A stretch of 34,675 nucleotides of DNA from Bacillus sp. (in: firmicutes) (GTDB lineage Bacteria > Bacillota > Clostridia > Lachnospirales > Lachnospiraceae): contig JAMPCN010000025.1 in the NCBI GenBank assembly GCA_023666125.1, positions 1 through 34,675 of the forward strand, written 5' to 3'. Position 1 is the stretch's first letter, and every line of letters starts with the position of its first letter. This document shows positions 16,894 to 26,317 of the stretch, in pieces. Under the pieces are notes generated by a model. That model had not been told where the DNA came from. It was given only the letters and a program-made list of their open reading frames with translations, and did not search any database. Position numbers and translations under genes: made by a program.

Positions 16894-17595
16894 CTATCTT
16901 AGTCCGCCCTTTTTCAATTTTACACTGAAATCTATAGTCCTTTTAATAAATTTCCACTTTGCTTTTAAACCGGTATTCCACTTTGACTCCCCGTGGATTC
17001 TCTCCGGAAACAGTACCGGAAAACGAATCACTTTCAGTCCTTTTACTCCTGCCATATACAAGGCGTATAAATCCAGAGAAAAATCATGCGGCGGATTCTC
17101 CCACGCTTCATAAAATGTCTTTGGAAACAGATTTGGCTGCGCATTGATATCATATAAAGGCATTCGCAGATAACAGCTCTCAAACAGACTCATCCCCATT
17201 GTGAAAAAGACATCAAAAAGCGGTCTCCCTTTCCGGTTCCCTTTTACAAAAACCGGCTCGCCGACCCTTTCTATGATATGAAGCGCTTTTATGATATCTT
17301 TCGGGTCGGTCTGCATATCCGCATGCGTCCAGCCGACATATTCCCCCCGACATTTTTTTAATCCCTGTAAAATGCCATACCCATATCCCTGATTGACAGG
17401 CACGAGCGTTGTCTTTGCAAAAGGATAGCGGGGTAAAAGTTCCTCCAGTACGGCGGCCGTATTATCCGTAGAACCGTTATTGACAAGAATTACCTCGATA
17501 TCTTTTCTCTTTATCACTTTCTCAAACCGCTCCAAAATAAGCGGTATATTTTCCTCTTCGTTATAACAGGGTACTACAACCGATAATTTCATCAT
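16894..17595 (-). CDS. Family 2 glycosyltransferase (DPM1/polyprenyl-P sugar synthase-like)
   Basis: 233 residues, GT-A fold: LSVVVPCYNEEENIP at the N-terminus, VNNGSTDNT for nucleotide binding, and THADMQTDP as the metal/acceptor motif. It has no C-terminal TM pair. Length and motifs fit dolichol/undecaprenyl-phosphate sugar synthases, which would supply the lipid-linked donor used by the two GT-C type membrane proteins of the same operon. AAAGGA precedes the first of two consecutive ATG codons by eight bases. Confidence 0.85.
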   Translation of the reverse strand: MMKLSVVVPCYNEEENIPLILERFEKVIKRKDIEVILVNNGSTDNTAAVLEELLPRYPFAKTTLVPVNQGYGYGILQGLKKCRGEYVGWTHADMQTDPKDIIKALHIIERVGEPVFVKGNRKGRPLFDVFFTMGMSLFESCYLRMPLYDINAQPNLFPKTFYEAWENPPHDFSLDLYALYMAGVKGLKVIRFPVLFPERIHGESKWNTGLKAKWKFIKRTIDFSVKLKKGGLR

Positions 17596-17620
17596 ACTTA
17601 CATTCCTTTCTCTGAATTTT

Positions 17621-18349
17621 TCATTCTTTCATCACGGACAGCAGTTGTGCATAATCAGAAATTTCTTTATAAGAAATCTCCCGGTTGGTATGCTCATCCC
17701 AAAGCTTCCTTTCAACAACGTTACCGGACGATTCCGCCGTCCGCCGGAACCATACAGGCTGCATCCCCGCCTGCGCGGCGCCTTTGATATCTTTTTCAAA
17801 ATTATCTCCCACATACCATATATGCTCCGGCGGCAGTTTTAATTTTTCCAGACATAAAGCAAAAACCTCTTTTGCGGGTTTTTCCCTGCCTGCCTCTTCG
17901 CTGCTTACAAGATAATTAATATCCGCGGCGATTCCTAACGCCTCTATTTTACGATGCTGAATATGCGCCGTCAAATCCGTACATATCATAATCGGTATCC
18001 GCTTTTGCCTTAAATAGCCGATAACCTCCTTTGCCCCCGGAAAAAGCGTCATATTCTGCAAAAAAGTATTCCAGTATTCATCATATATCCTCAAAGACAT
18101 GGGCATCGGTGAAATGCCCAGATATTCCAGCATTTTCTGAAAATACAACAATCTGTTGTGTCCTGCTCCAAAATCCGATAACTGCCGTTTGGTTTCCTTT
18201 CTGCCAAAAAGATACGCCTCTCTGAATTTATCCGCACCGATACCCAGCATTTTACAGGTAAACGCTTCCACATTCTGTCCGGCTCTTTTATCCAGTTCGT
18301 CATAATCATATAACGTACCATCCAAGTCAAATATGACCGCTTTTAACAT
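17621..18349 (-). CDS. HAD-superfamily phosphatase (subfamily IA)
   Basis: 242 residues: motif I FDLDGTLYDYD (D8, D10), motif II ICTDLT, a motif III lysine in GREKPAKEVF, and motif IV VGDNFEKDIKGA. A helical cap lies between motifs I and II. Cytosolic phosphatase or phosphoglucomutase-like enzyme; within this operon it probably removes a phosphate from a sugar or polyol intermediate. Its start is one base after the stop of the GT-C/kinase fusion, so the two are translationally linked. Confidence 0.88.
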   Translation of the reverse strand: MLKAVIFDLDGTLYDYDELDKRAGQNVEAFTCKMLGIGADKFREAYLFGRKETKRQLSDFGAGHNRLLYFQKMLEYLGISPMPMSLRIYDEYWNTFLQNMTLFPGAKEVIGYLRQKRIPIMICTDLTAHIQHRKIEALGIAADINYLVSSEEAGREKPAKEVFALCLEKLKLPPEHIWYVGDNFEKDIKGAAQAGMQPVWFRRTAESSGNVVERKLWDEHTNREISYKEISDYAQLLSVMKE

Positions 18350-18350
18350 A

Positions 18351-20450
18351 TTAAGTACTCACTTTCATAATTTCTCCGATTACCAACATAACCATCAACT
18401 GCACCGCTCCGTTCAAGCCGTCTTCCCAGACAATCCTGCTGCCCGCCAAATCCTCTATCTGCGGAATTGCCTGCAATGCCGTTTCTTCCCACACTTCTTT
18501 TGTGATATGCAGGCTCTCGCTTTCTATCACAATTCTCTGATGCAGCAAATCATCATAGATAAGCTTCGCTTCCACGCCCCGTTCCTGCAATAAGGCAAGG
18601 AGCGGTTCTGCATTAATGCTGACGTCCATTATAAATTCCACGCCTATCTGAAGTTCATAGGCTTCATTATCCTTATTCTCAGCAAGCGCAAGTCCTTTAT
18701 CAAAGTATCGGATAACCAAATCCGCATACTGCTTTTGCGGATAAATATATTTTTCCGCATCTTCTCTGCGTTCTTCTATCTGTTTTATAATTTCCTCTTT
18801 TTGATGCCCTCTATGGCTTACATCCCGGTATATCTTCCAATAACGCCGTATATCCTCATCCGTATCAAGAAATATCTTCATATCCAATACCTGCCGCATC
18901 TGCGGAAGATATAGAGAATGCAGTCCGCACAGCACAATATAAGGCTTTGGCGTTACTCTTCTCCGGTTTGTAAAAATACCGGTATCATGGTCGTACTCCA
19001 CTCTTTTCACCGCATTGCCATCCCGCAGAATGCGCAAATCCTCCGCCTGCCTGTACAGATAATTGGCGCGGGGATTTAAATGCGTTATATCCTTCCAGTT
19101 TTCACTGCCCCGCTCCCATTTGTGGTCGCCGTCTCCCTCGATATTCAAAATATGATTTTCATCTAACAGTTCATCCAGCATCAAAAGCAGCCTGCTTTTT
19201 CCGGAACCGCTGTCGCCCGCAATGCCAATAATAAAAGGACGGCTTCTTCTTTTATAGTAGGAATTGCTGTTTACCCCGTACTGATACATGGAAAAGACAA
19301 GCACCAAAAATACGCCGACCATAAGCGTAAACACGATGTTTTTCATATCCGTGTCCTGTATTTTCAGACAGGATAAATCCCTGCCCAAAAAGTATAAATC
19401 TATAAACTGCGTCGCATGGAAACAGATATAATAAAGCAGATACAAAAGATAAAAAATACCGAAAATCAATACCATTTTTCCTCTGCTTTCCCGCTGTCTC
19501 GCAAGATACAGCATGAAAAACGGCACGACCCAGATATACCACGCCGGCATCGCCGGAACAAAGGCTAAAAAGACGGAAAACAAAAGACCCGTCATGCTGA
19601 TTAGTAAATCCCTGTTCATCTGGTTGATGCGAAATGCCTGAAAATAAATAAACAATAAAAGCAGTACCGACAACAGCAGCCTCGCGCTTCCATAATCTAT
19701 ATAGACATTATCAATCGCACTCTGCTCCTTGTTAAATAAAACCATATTGGCAAAACCGCTGCCCCAAAACGGCAGCACAATCGCCACAGTTGCCAGTATC
19801 GGAAGTCCTGTCATGATAAACGCCAATTTAGGCCCCCTCTTTTTATAAATATACAGAAAGAACAGCGGCAGCGCCGCCACGATATGAAACTTTGACGCCA
19901 GCGCAAGCGTCAGAAAAATGCCGTACTTCCATTCGCTCCCCGTTATACCGCTCTGCGTCAGATAATAAATCGCACCGAGCAAAAAAACCGTAGGGATAAT
20001 GTCAAGCTGCCCGTGCATATAGGACGCGTATAAAATAACAGGGGATAAAAAATACAACGCCAGAATATATTTTCTTTTTGACTGGGAAATCTTCATTAAA
20101 TAGAACAGCCCCAGCAAATCCATCCCTAAAATCGGCAGTTTAAAAAGCAAATTTTGCAAAAAAATCGGCAAATTTTGCAGATATGTCACAAAAACGCCCC
20201 CGATACACTCAATCAAAAGCATCACGGGCGGATAAGGAAACGAAGACAGTAATTGATTATCATAATAATATTGATAGGGATTTCCCTCTCCCGTTAAAAA
20301 ACGCCTTACAAACGGAATAAACATTAAATCCTGATAATCGGACGAAAAAAGTCCCATCAGCAATAACTTGAATAAAACTGTCAGTATAATGGCAGTCTTA
20401 AGGTATCTTTCATAGTTCTTCTCAATGTCAGGCATTCTTATTTTCTTCAT
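18351..20450 (-). CDS. GT-C membrane protein fused to uridine-kinase-like domain
   Basis: About 699 residues. Residues 15-395 hold eleven or so hydrophobic helices with an early SSDYQDL acidic loop and a PAMPAWYIWVVPFF motif, like DUF2029/ALG-type mannosyltransferases. After a basic junction comes a P-loop, GIAGDSGSGKS (409-419), and a kinase of the uridine kinase/phosphoribulokinase group (GDGDHKW, the R-rich TNRRRVTPKP stretch, VLCGLHSLYLP), then about 90 residues that I do not recognise. A membrane transferase joined to a small-molecule kinase is unusual. The ATG at 20450 is behind AAAGGA and overlaps the previous gene by 23 bases; upstream starts lie deeper in that gene. Confidence 0.85.
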   Translation of the reverse strand: MKKIRMPDIEKNYERYLKTAIILTVLFKLLLMGLFSSDYQDLMFIPFVRRFLTGEGNPYQYYYDNQLLSSFPYPPVMLLIECIGGVFVTYLQNLPIFLQNLLFKLPILGMDLLGLFYLMKISQSKRKYILALYFLSPVILYASYMHGQLDIIPTVFLLGAIYYLTQSGITGSEWKYGIFLTLALASKFHIVAALPLFFLYIYKKRGPKLAFIMTGLPILATVAIVLPFWGSGFANMVLFNKEQSAIDNVYIDYGSARLLLSVLLLLFIYFQAFRINQMNRDLLISMTGLLFSVFLAFVPAMPAWYIWVVPFFMLYLARQRESRGKMVLIFGIFYLLYLLYYICFHATQFIDLYFLGRDLSCLKIQDTDMKNIVFTLMVGVFLVLVFSMYQYGVNSNSYYKRRSRPFIIGIAGDSGSGKSRLLLMLDELLDENHILNIEGDGDHKWERGSENWKDITHLNPRANYLYRQAEDLRILRDGNAVKRVEYDHDTGIFTNRRRVTPKPYIVLCGLHSLYLPQMRQVLDMKIFLDTDEDIRRYWKIYRDVSHRGHQKEEIIKQIEERREDAEKYIYPQKQYADLVIRYFDKGLALAENKDNEAYELQIGVEFIMDVSINAEPLLALLQERGVEAKLIYDDLLHQRIVIESESLHITKEVWEETALQAIPQIEDLAGSRIVWEDGLNGAVQLMVMLVIGEIMKVST

Positions 20451-22074
20451 GCTGGATAAATCCTTTAAAGTATTGATATGTTTTCTGATATGCCTCATAA
20501 TCATCAGGCGTTCCCCAACCCACATATCTGTCGATATCAAAAATTTTCGCACTGTACCCCAGTTCCAGTACATGTTTTATGGTCTGGTCCACGTAAAATT
20601 CCTGATTGATGCGGTCGTTCTCCGCAATCATTTTTTTCGTTGCCTCTATGAATATTTTCGCCTTTTTAAACCAGAAAGTTGCAACCACCGCCGGGTCTTC
20701 CATCGGCGTATCAGAAATTGCTTTCTTAATGGACGTACCCGTAATATTCCCTTGTCCGTCCGCAATCATCCAGCCATAAGCGTTCGGATTAACCAGTACC
20801 GACTCGTTGTGGCGGTACGTAAAAACAATGCAGTCACATTCTTTTTTCAACGCTTCATACTTTTTCTCATCAATATCCATGCCGTTATCACACCCCGCAA
20901 TCAATAGCGGCTCTTCCGGATTCAGGTACTCTTCGGCAAGCATACAGGTACATGCCTGTCCCTGCGTCAAATGGTCTATCGTAATAAACTCCACTTCCGG
21001 ATAATAGGCGCGGATGGCATCCTCCACACCATCGCTTTTATGAAACGTTCTGTCCACATAAATAACATTTTCACCAGACGCTGCCACATCCGGTAAATCC
21101 GCGGTTGCACATACCACCATCGGTTTTTCTTCCCCGCACTTTCTATCTATCGTCATAATCGCCGGTTTATGTACTTGATATCCCGCATCAGTAAAACGCT
21201 GTCCTGCACCTGCCATTGGAATTAAAACTTTTCCATTAGGAATTTGTGATGATACCCCCGTATTTTCATTCTTCTTTCGGCTGTCATTACGGATTAAATC
21301 CGTCCAATATACAAATTCCCGCAAATCCTCCGGCGTACCCCATTGGCAGAAATAATCGATGTCTGTGGGTATCCATACTTTCAGGCCGTCCTTTACCATA
21401 AACTGATAGGGCAGGCTCGCATAAAATTCCCCGTTAATGGCGTACTCTTCATGTTCTGTCAATATTTGGCAATATTTTTCCATGACTTCGCCGCTTTTAA
21501 AATAATAAGTTCCCGGGGAATGTTTTGCTTTTGTCTTATCTTTTTCAAACGAATATTTCTCCCGGATTTCTATTAAATTATCCTCCGCGTCCGTCAGGCA
21601 GGATGCGTAATAATTCTTTTCGGGCAGCAGATGCGGATGAAACCCCGTATAACAGGGAACCGCGCCGTCACAGTTCCTTGCTGCCGCCTCATCGGCAAAT
21701 GCCCGGTAATCCCATACCATATAAAAATCACAATAGTTGATAATACAAGGCGCTTTTGTATCTATCTCTCCCGCCTCGCATAACATACTGTAAGCGCGAA
21801 GCACGTCATAGACCGGACCTTTTTTGACCCAGTCTTTTATTGCGACAATCTTTGTTTTCGGCGCAAGCGCCATAAGCCTGTCTCGCATGGACGCATCTTT
21901 TTGCAGATGCTCGTCGCGGCAGGCAAAGATAAAATTAACGTCATCAGAATACATTCTCGTTACAATCCATTCGATAACCGGCCTGTCCAGAACCCGGATA
22001 AAGGGTTTTAACTCCTGATACCCCGCCGCCACAAACCGGGAACCGTATCCTGTCATGGGAATTATAACATTCAT
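20428..22074 (-). CDS. Tandem two-domain sugar nucleotidyltransferase
   Basis: 548 residues made of two RmlA-like GT-A domains in line. Domain 1 (1-262) opens with IPMTGYGSRF (5-14) and KPF, has a metal-binding-type aspartate in NYCDF (D116) and ends with WGTPEDL. Domain 2 (281-548) repeats IPMAGAGQRF (285-294), KPA, GCDNG (D396) and GWGTPDDY. Both retain the GxGxRF...KP signature and both could be active, giving one protein able to activate two sugar or polyol phosphates, or one active and one regulatory half. A linker of about 18 residues separates them. First gene of the glycan operon; ribosome site GAGGAAA eight bases before the ATG. Confidence 0.88.
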   Translation of the reverse strand: MNVIIPMTGYGSRFVAAGYQELKPFIRVLDRPVIEWIVTRMYSDDVNFIFACRDEHLQKDASMRDRLMALAPKTKIVAIKDWVKKGPVYDVLRAYSMLCEAGEIDTKAPCIINYCDFYMVWDYRAFADEAAARNCDGAVPCYTGFHPHLLPEKNYYASCLTDAEDNLIEIREKYSFEKDKTKAKHSPGTYYFKSGEVMEKYCQILTEHEEYAINGEFYASLPYQFMVKDGLKVWIPTDIDYFCQWGTPEDLREFVYWTDLIRNDSRKKNENTGVSSQIPNGKVLIPMAGAGQRFTDAGYQVHKPAIMTIDRKCGEEKPMVVCATADLPDVAASGENVIYVDRTFHKSDGVEDAIRAYYPEVEFITIDHLTQGQACTCMLAEEYLNPEEPLLIAGCDNGMDIDEKKYEALKKECDCIVFTYRHNESVLVNPNAYGWMIADGQGNITGTSIKKAISDTPMEDPAVVATFWFKKAKIFIEATKKMIAENDRINQEFYVDQTIKHVLELGYSAKIFDIDRYVGWGTPDDYEAYQKTYQYFKGFIQHEENKNA

Positions 22075-22118
22075 TTGTACTTTCCTCTTTTCCGGATATT
22101 GCTCATTGTTTTTATTCT

Positions 22119-22148
22119 ATCATATCCCTATGGATTTTTCTATCGCAA
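22119..22148 (-). promoter_or_regulatory. Putative promoter of the glycan operon
   Basis: Minus strand: TTGCGA (22148-22143), 18 bases, TATGAT (22124-22119), about 45 bases before the nucleotidyltransferase start. It begins just after the lipoprotein stop codon at 22157, so read-through from the lipoprotein gene could add to expression. Confidence 0.45.
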
Positions 22149-22156
22149 GATATCAG

Positions 22157-22771
22157 TTATCGTAAAATAGCCTTCTCAAGAACATGAAGCGCCCTTTCAT
22201 TTTCTTCCTGGCAATAGGCAAGGATTTCCTTCCCTCCTTTATCCGCTACAATCGTTGTATCTGCCCCCAACTGCACGAAACAGATATAATTTTCTATCGT
22301 TTCTATCCGGGAGGCGGACGCCTTATTATAATTTTGCGGATACTGCTTATTTTCTTCAATCAGGCGGGTACGGTATTCTTCTAACGCCTCTTCAATCGCA
22401 CCAACATAATCCTCTTTGGCGCGTACAATAATCATCATATCAATATTGGATTTTAAACTCGATTCTTCCGCCAGAAATTCCACATACATATCCTGTATAA
22501 TCCCGGTCTTTTCCTCCAATTCCTCTTTGGAAAGAGTAATTTCCGGCCAGTAATTGTCTCCTAATTCTTCTTTTACGCTTTCCCGCAGTTTGGATAATGC
22601 CGGAGGCTTTCTCTCCGACACCATCGCCGCTACGTCCGCGCCGTCGCTCTGCAGGGCATTTTTGTATCCACCCTCCACTAGCTCGTCCGTCGGCGTGCTT
22701 TCTCCGCAGCCTGCCAATGTACATAAAATGAAACAGCCCGTCAATACTATAACCGTTACTTTTTTTACCAT
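22157..22771 (-). CDS. DUF4358-domain lipoprotein
   Basis: 204 residues. The signal peptide is basic (VKK), hydrophobic and ends in a lipobox LAGC with the lipidated cysteine at 22, so the protein is anchored on the outer face of the membrane. The middle and C-terminal part (about 80-190; MMIIVRAKEDYVGAIEEALEEYRTR and a late ENYICFVQLGAD strand) matches what I recall of DUF4358, a lipoprotein domain common in Lachnospiraceae and of unknown function. It is divergent from the MBOAT operon, sharing a 181-base control region, and 82 bases upstream of the glycan operon. Confidence 0.8.
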   Translation of the reverse strand: MVKKVTVIVLTGCFILCTLAGCGESTPTDELVEGGYKNALQSDGADVAAMVSERKPPALSKLRESVKEELGDNYWPEITLSKEELEEKTGIIQDMYVEFLAEESSLKSNIDMMIIVRAKEDYVGAIEEALEEYRTRLIEENKQYPQNYNKASASRIETIENYICFVQLGADTTIVADKGGKEILAYCQEENERALHVLEKAILR

Positions 22772-22893
22772 AAAATTGATTCCTTTCCCTTTCTTTTAAC
22801 CTGCGATTGAAAAATCTATGAATTTTCAATCCATATTTATTGTAACCCCTTTCCGAATTTGGTATACTTAACCAAGCTGGGTAAAAAGCATAT

Positions 22894-22921
22894 TTGACCG
22901 TTAAATATAGAAAAATACTAT
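22894..22921 (+). promoter_or_regulatory. Putative promoter of the MBOAT operon
   Basis: TTGACC (22894-22899), 16 bases, TACTAT (22916-22921), about 32 bases before the ATG. In the same intergenic region GATTGAAAA (22805-22813) and TTTTCAATC (22823-22831) form a 9-bp inverted repeat just upstream of the lipoprotein ribosome site. Confidence 0.45.
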
Positions 22922-22952
22922 TCAGGAACGAACATTATAAACCGGAGTTATT

Positions 22953-24479
22953 ATGTTATTTAATTCTTTTTTATTTATTTTTATCTTCCTGCCGCTTACC
23001 TTATTGGGCTGGTACGGACTAAATTACTGCAAACGATACGAACTGGCAAAGGTTTTCCTTGCTGGTATGTCTTTATGGTTTTATGGCTATTTTAATTTTT
23101 CTTATCTCGCCATTATCCTTATCAGCATTGCCGTAAACTATCTGTTAAGTTCTCTGCTTGCTCGTGTGAATAAAAGATTTTCTAATACAGACTCTGCAAA
23201 AATAAAACTGATAAACCGCATTGGCCTTTTTACCGGCATTATTTTTAATTTAGGACTGCTTTTTTATTTTAAATACTACGACTTTTTCGTCGAAAATCTA
23301 AACTACGCGCTCCATACGGACTTTACGCTCAAACATATCCTGCTGCCGCTCGGCATCAGCTTTTTTACGTTCCAGCAGTTATCGTTTATCATAGACCGCG
23401 CTCTGGGCAGAGCGGAGCATTACTCCTTTATCAACTACCTTACTTTCGTCACATTTTTCCCACAGTTGGTCGCGGGGCCGATTGTTTTATATAAAGAAAT
23501 GATTCCTCAGTTTGAAGATACCGCCAACCGGAAATTCAACGCGCAGAATTTTTCACAGGGCATTATCCTGTTTGTCCTCGGACTTTCCAAAAAAGTACTG
23601 CTTGCCGATGTATTCGCCCTTGCCGTGAATTACGGCTTTGCACAGACGTTCAGTCTGGATACGCCCTCGACTATCCTTGTTATTTTATCTTATACGTTTG
23701 AGATTTACTTTGATTTCAGCGGCTACTCCGATATGGCGATGGGACTTGGCAAAATGTTTAACATTACTTTGCCCGTCAACTTTAATTCCCCCTACCGCGC
23801 CTGCTGTGTCAAAGAATTATGGCAGAGATGGCATATGACCTTATCGCGCTTTTTTATCACTTATGTCTATATCCCACTTGGCGGCAGCAAAAAGGGAAAA
23901 GCGCGGACGATTATCAATACTGTCGTTATCTTTTTCCTAAGCGGACTTTGGCACGGGGCAGCATGGACCTATATTGCATGGGGTACGATGCAGGGGCTAC
24001 TTGTTGTCTGGGATAACCTCGGCGTCGTCGGCATTAAAGGACGGGAGGAAAAGCATCCGGCAAAATTCCACATCCCCGCGTGGCTCGGCTGGCTCTGCAC
24101 CTTTATATTCTTTAATTTGTCGCTCTTTTTCTTCCGCAGCGAAAGCATGATTGGCGCGGTGCAGATGTTCCGCAATCTGGGCGCATTAAATTATACGGGG
24201 AAAATGTTTGAAGTAGCGTCCACATTGGACATACCGGAATTTTATGTGATACAGGAAGCGCTCGGCATCCTTGCGCCGGGTCTTGTCGGATACGCTTATC
24301 TGGCGCTTTTATTCTTTTATCTGGGGCTGTCGTTTTATTTGATGTTTAGAAAAAACGCGTTACAGATTGCGGAAGAGGGAAAACTTTCCTCTAAAAAGTG
24401 CTGGGCGGTTTCCATCCTCTTTGTATGGTGTATTATTTCGCTTTCACAGGTCAGCACATTTTTATATTTTAATTTTTAA
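22953..24479 (+). CDS. MBOAT-family O-acyltransferase (AlgI/DltB-like)
   Basis: 508 residues, polytopic. It would move an acyl group from a cytosolic donor to a surface polymer. Family marks: TFFPQLVAGPI (168-177), the central YSDMAMGLGKM and NFNSPYRACCVKELWQRWHMTLS (H294), then FFLSGLWHGAAW with the putative catalytic H334. The length fits AlgI better than DltB (about 400), and the adjacent SGNH-type partner resembles AlgJ/AlgX or DltD systems. The substrate may be the glycan made by the operon next door; this is inferred from proximity. Ribosome site GGAG, weak. Confidence 0.93.
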   Translation: MLFNSFLFIFIFLPLTLLGWYGLNYCKRYELAKVFLAGMSLWFYGYFNFSYLAIILISIAVNYLLSSLLARVNKRFSNTDSAKIKLINRIGLFTGIIFNLGLLFYFKYYDFFVENLNYALHTDFTLKHILLPLGISFFTFQQLSFIIDRALGRAEHYSFINYLTFVTFFPQLVAGPIVLYKEMIPQFEDTANRKFNAQNFSQGIILFVLGLSKKVLLADVFALAVNYGFAQTFSLDTPSTILVILSYTFEIYFDFSGYSDMAMGLGKMFNITLPVNFNSPYRACCVKELWQRWHMTLSRFFITYVYIPLGGSKKGKARTIINTVVIFFLSGLWHGAAWTYIAWGTMQGLLVVWDNLGVVGIKGREEKHPAKFHIPAWLGWLCTFIFFNLSLFFFRSESMIGAVQMFRNLGALNYTGKMFEVASTLDIPEFYVIQEALGILAPGLVGYAYLALLFFYLGLSFYLMFRKNALQIAEEGKLSSKKCWAVSILFVWCIISLSQVSTFLYFNF

Positions 24480-24524
24480 CAATTCAATTTTAAATTTTTT
24501 ATTTTAGAAAGAGCGGTCATTTAT

Positions 24525-25553
24525 ATGGAACAGAAATTTATCAAATCATTTTTTATAAGGACAATCGTCATACTGTTTATCCTAATCGCGGCCGTGGTTT
24601 TATTCGACCCTTTTTACCAATACCATAAACCGCTGCCGGGGTTAAAGAGCGTCCTCTCGGACAAGGAGTACCAATGTGTCGGAACGCTCCGCACCTTTGA
24701 TTACGACAGCCTGATTGTCGGCTCGTCTGTTTGTGAAAATTATAACAATCATTGGTTCGATGAGGGATTTGACTGCACCGCCATCAAGGCAATCCGCTCT
24801 TACGGCGCAATCGCGGATTTATGTTATTTGCTGGATATCGCCTATCAGAATCAGGATTTAAAATATGTCTTTTTTAATATCGACCCGGATTCCCTGACCG
24901 CCAGCACGGAAACGACATACGAATCCACGGGATGTCCGATGTATTTATACGATACGAATTATTTAAACGACTATTCCTATGTCCTTAACAAAGACGTTAT
25001 TATGAAAAAAATACCATATATGCTGGCTTTTTCCATGAAAAACGATTATGATGAAGGTAACTCCTATAATTGGGCGCAGTGGAAATACTTCGGCGCGGAT
25101 TTGGCGCTGGGTATGTATAACAGACGCTCTACCATAACCCCGATGCGTGAAAAAAACTGTCATCAGGCAGAACTTGACGCTAACATCGCGCTATTGGAAG
25201 AACAGGTACAGGCGCATCCCGAAACGACTTTTAAATTTTTCTTCTCGCCCTATTCCAAGCTCTGGTGGGATAACGCGTACCGAGGCGGAGAAAGAGACGC
25301 GCACCTGTATAACGAGGAACAGGCTATTGCCGCGCTGTTAGAATATGATAACGTGGAAATTTACTATTATCAGGATGAAGAGGAAGTCATCACCAATCTG
25401 GATAATTACATGGATATGATTCATTTTTCCAAAGAGATTAACCAACTCATCTGCGATAAAATGATAGCAAAAGAGGGTAGGCTGACAAAAGAAAACTATC
25501 AGTCCAGACTACAGAATATGTATGAACTCTCGGAAAGGATACTATTGCCATAA
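24525..25553 (+). CDS. SGNH/DltD-like membrane-anchored acylation partner
   Basis: 342 residues with an uncleaved N-terminal anchor (about 9-28) and an extracytoplasmic domain. Block I appears as [10 protein letters not shown] (the GSS holds the candidate nucleophile at 67-68) and the late MDMIHFS supplies the Asp-x-x-His pair expected of SGNH esterases/transferases. MBOAT acyltransferases of the AlgI and DltB types work with such a protein to complete acyl transfer outside the cell. It lies 45 bases behind the MBOAT gene, and its stop overlaps the exonuclease start by one base. Full family assignment needs profile searching. Confidence 0.8.
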   Translation: MEQKFIKSFFIRTIVILFILIAAVVLFDPFYQYHKPLPGLKSVLSDKEYQCVGTLRTFDYDSLIVGSSVCENYNNHWFDEGFDCTAIKAIRSYGAIADLCYLLDIAYQNQDLKYVFFNIDPDSLTASTETTYESTGCPMYLYDTNYLNDYSYVLNKDVIMKKIPYMLAFSMKNDYDEGNSYNWAQWKYFGADLALGMYNRRSTITPMREKNCHQAELDANIALLEEQVQAHPETTFKFFFSPYSKLWWDNAYRGGERDAHLYNEEQAIAALLEYDNVEIYYYQDEEEVITNLDNYMDMIHFSKEINQLICDKMIAKEGRLTKENYQSRLQNMYELSERILLP

Positions 25554-26317
25554 TGAAACTGATTTCATGGAACGTAAACGGATTAAGAGCCTGCATGGGC
25601 AAAGGATTTATGGAATTTTTTGAAGCGCAGGACGCCGATATCTTCTGCCTGCAGGAGACCAAATTACAGGAGGGGCAGATTCAACTGGAACTGCCGGGTT
25701 ATCACCAGTACTGGAACTATGCCGAAAAAAAGGGCTACTCCGGCACTGCCATCTTTACAAAAAAAGAACCTCTTGCTGTCACCTATGGCATCGGCATCGA
25801 AGAACACGACCATGAGGGGCGCGTCATTACCTTGGAATTTCCGACGTTTTATATGATTACCGTCTATACGCCCAATTCCAAAGACCAGCTCGCCAGACTT
25901 GACTACCGCATGAGGTGGGAAGATGACTTTCTTGCCTATATCAAAAATCTGGAGGAAAACAAACCCGTTATTTTCTGCGGCGACTTAAATGTGGCACATC
26001 AGGAAATCGACCTGAAAAATCCGAAAACCAACCGCAGAAACGCCGGTTTTACCGATGAGGAGCGCGCCAAATTTACAACGATTACCCAATCCGGTCTCAT
26101 TGATACGTTCCGCTATTTTTATCCCGATTTGGAAAACGCCTATTCCTGGTGGTCTTACCGTTTTCACGCGAGGGAGAAAAACGCCGGATGGCGCATCGAC
26201 TATTTTATTGTTTCCGAATGCTTACGGGATAATTTGCAGGATGCGCTTATCTATAACAATATTATGGGTTCCGACCACTGTCCGGTCGGACTGCTTACAA
26301 AAGGTGCTATTTGCTGA
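25553..26317 (+). CDS. xth: Exodeoxyribonuclease III
   Basis: 254 residues, the usual length of the ExoA/Xth type. A 3'-5' exonuclease and AP endonuclease of base-excision repair. Motifs: SWNVNGLRA (N7), LQETK (E35), [20 protein letters not shown], and the C-terminal GSDHCPV (D241, H242) forming the catalytic Asp-His pair. It is coupled at both ends: TAATG overlap with the SGNH gene and TGATG overlap with the CotH-like gene. DNA repair inside a surface-modification operon is unexpected and probably reflects co-expression, not shared function. Confidence 0.96.
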   Translation: MKLISWNVNGLRACMGKGFMEFFEAQDADIFCLQETKLQEGQIQLELPGYHQYWNYAEKKGYSGTAIFTKKEPLAVTYGIGIEEHDHEGRVITLEFPTFYMITVYTPNSKDQLARLDYRMRWEDDFLAYIKNLEENKPVIFCGDLNVAHQEIDLKNPKTNRRNAGFTDEERAKFTTITQSGLIDTFRYFYPDLENAYSWWSYRFHAREKNAGWRIDYFIVSECLRDNLQDALIYNNIMGSDHCPVGLLTKGAIC

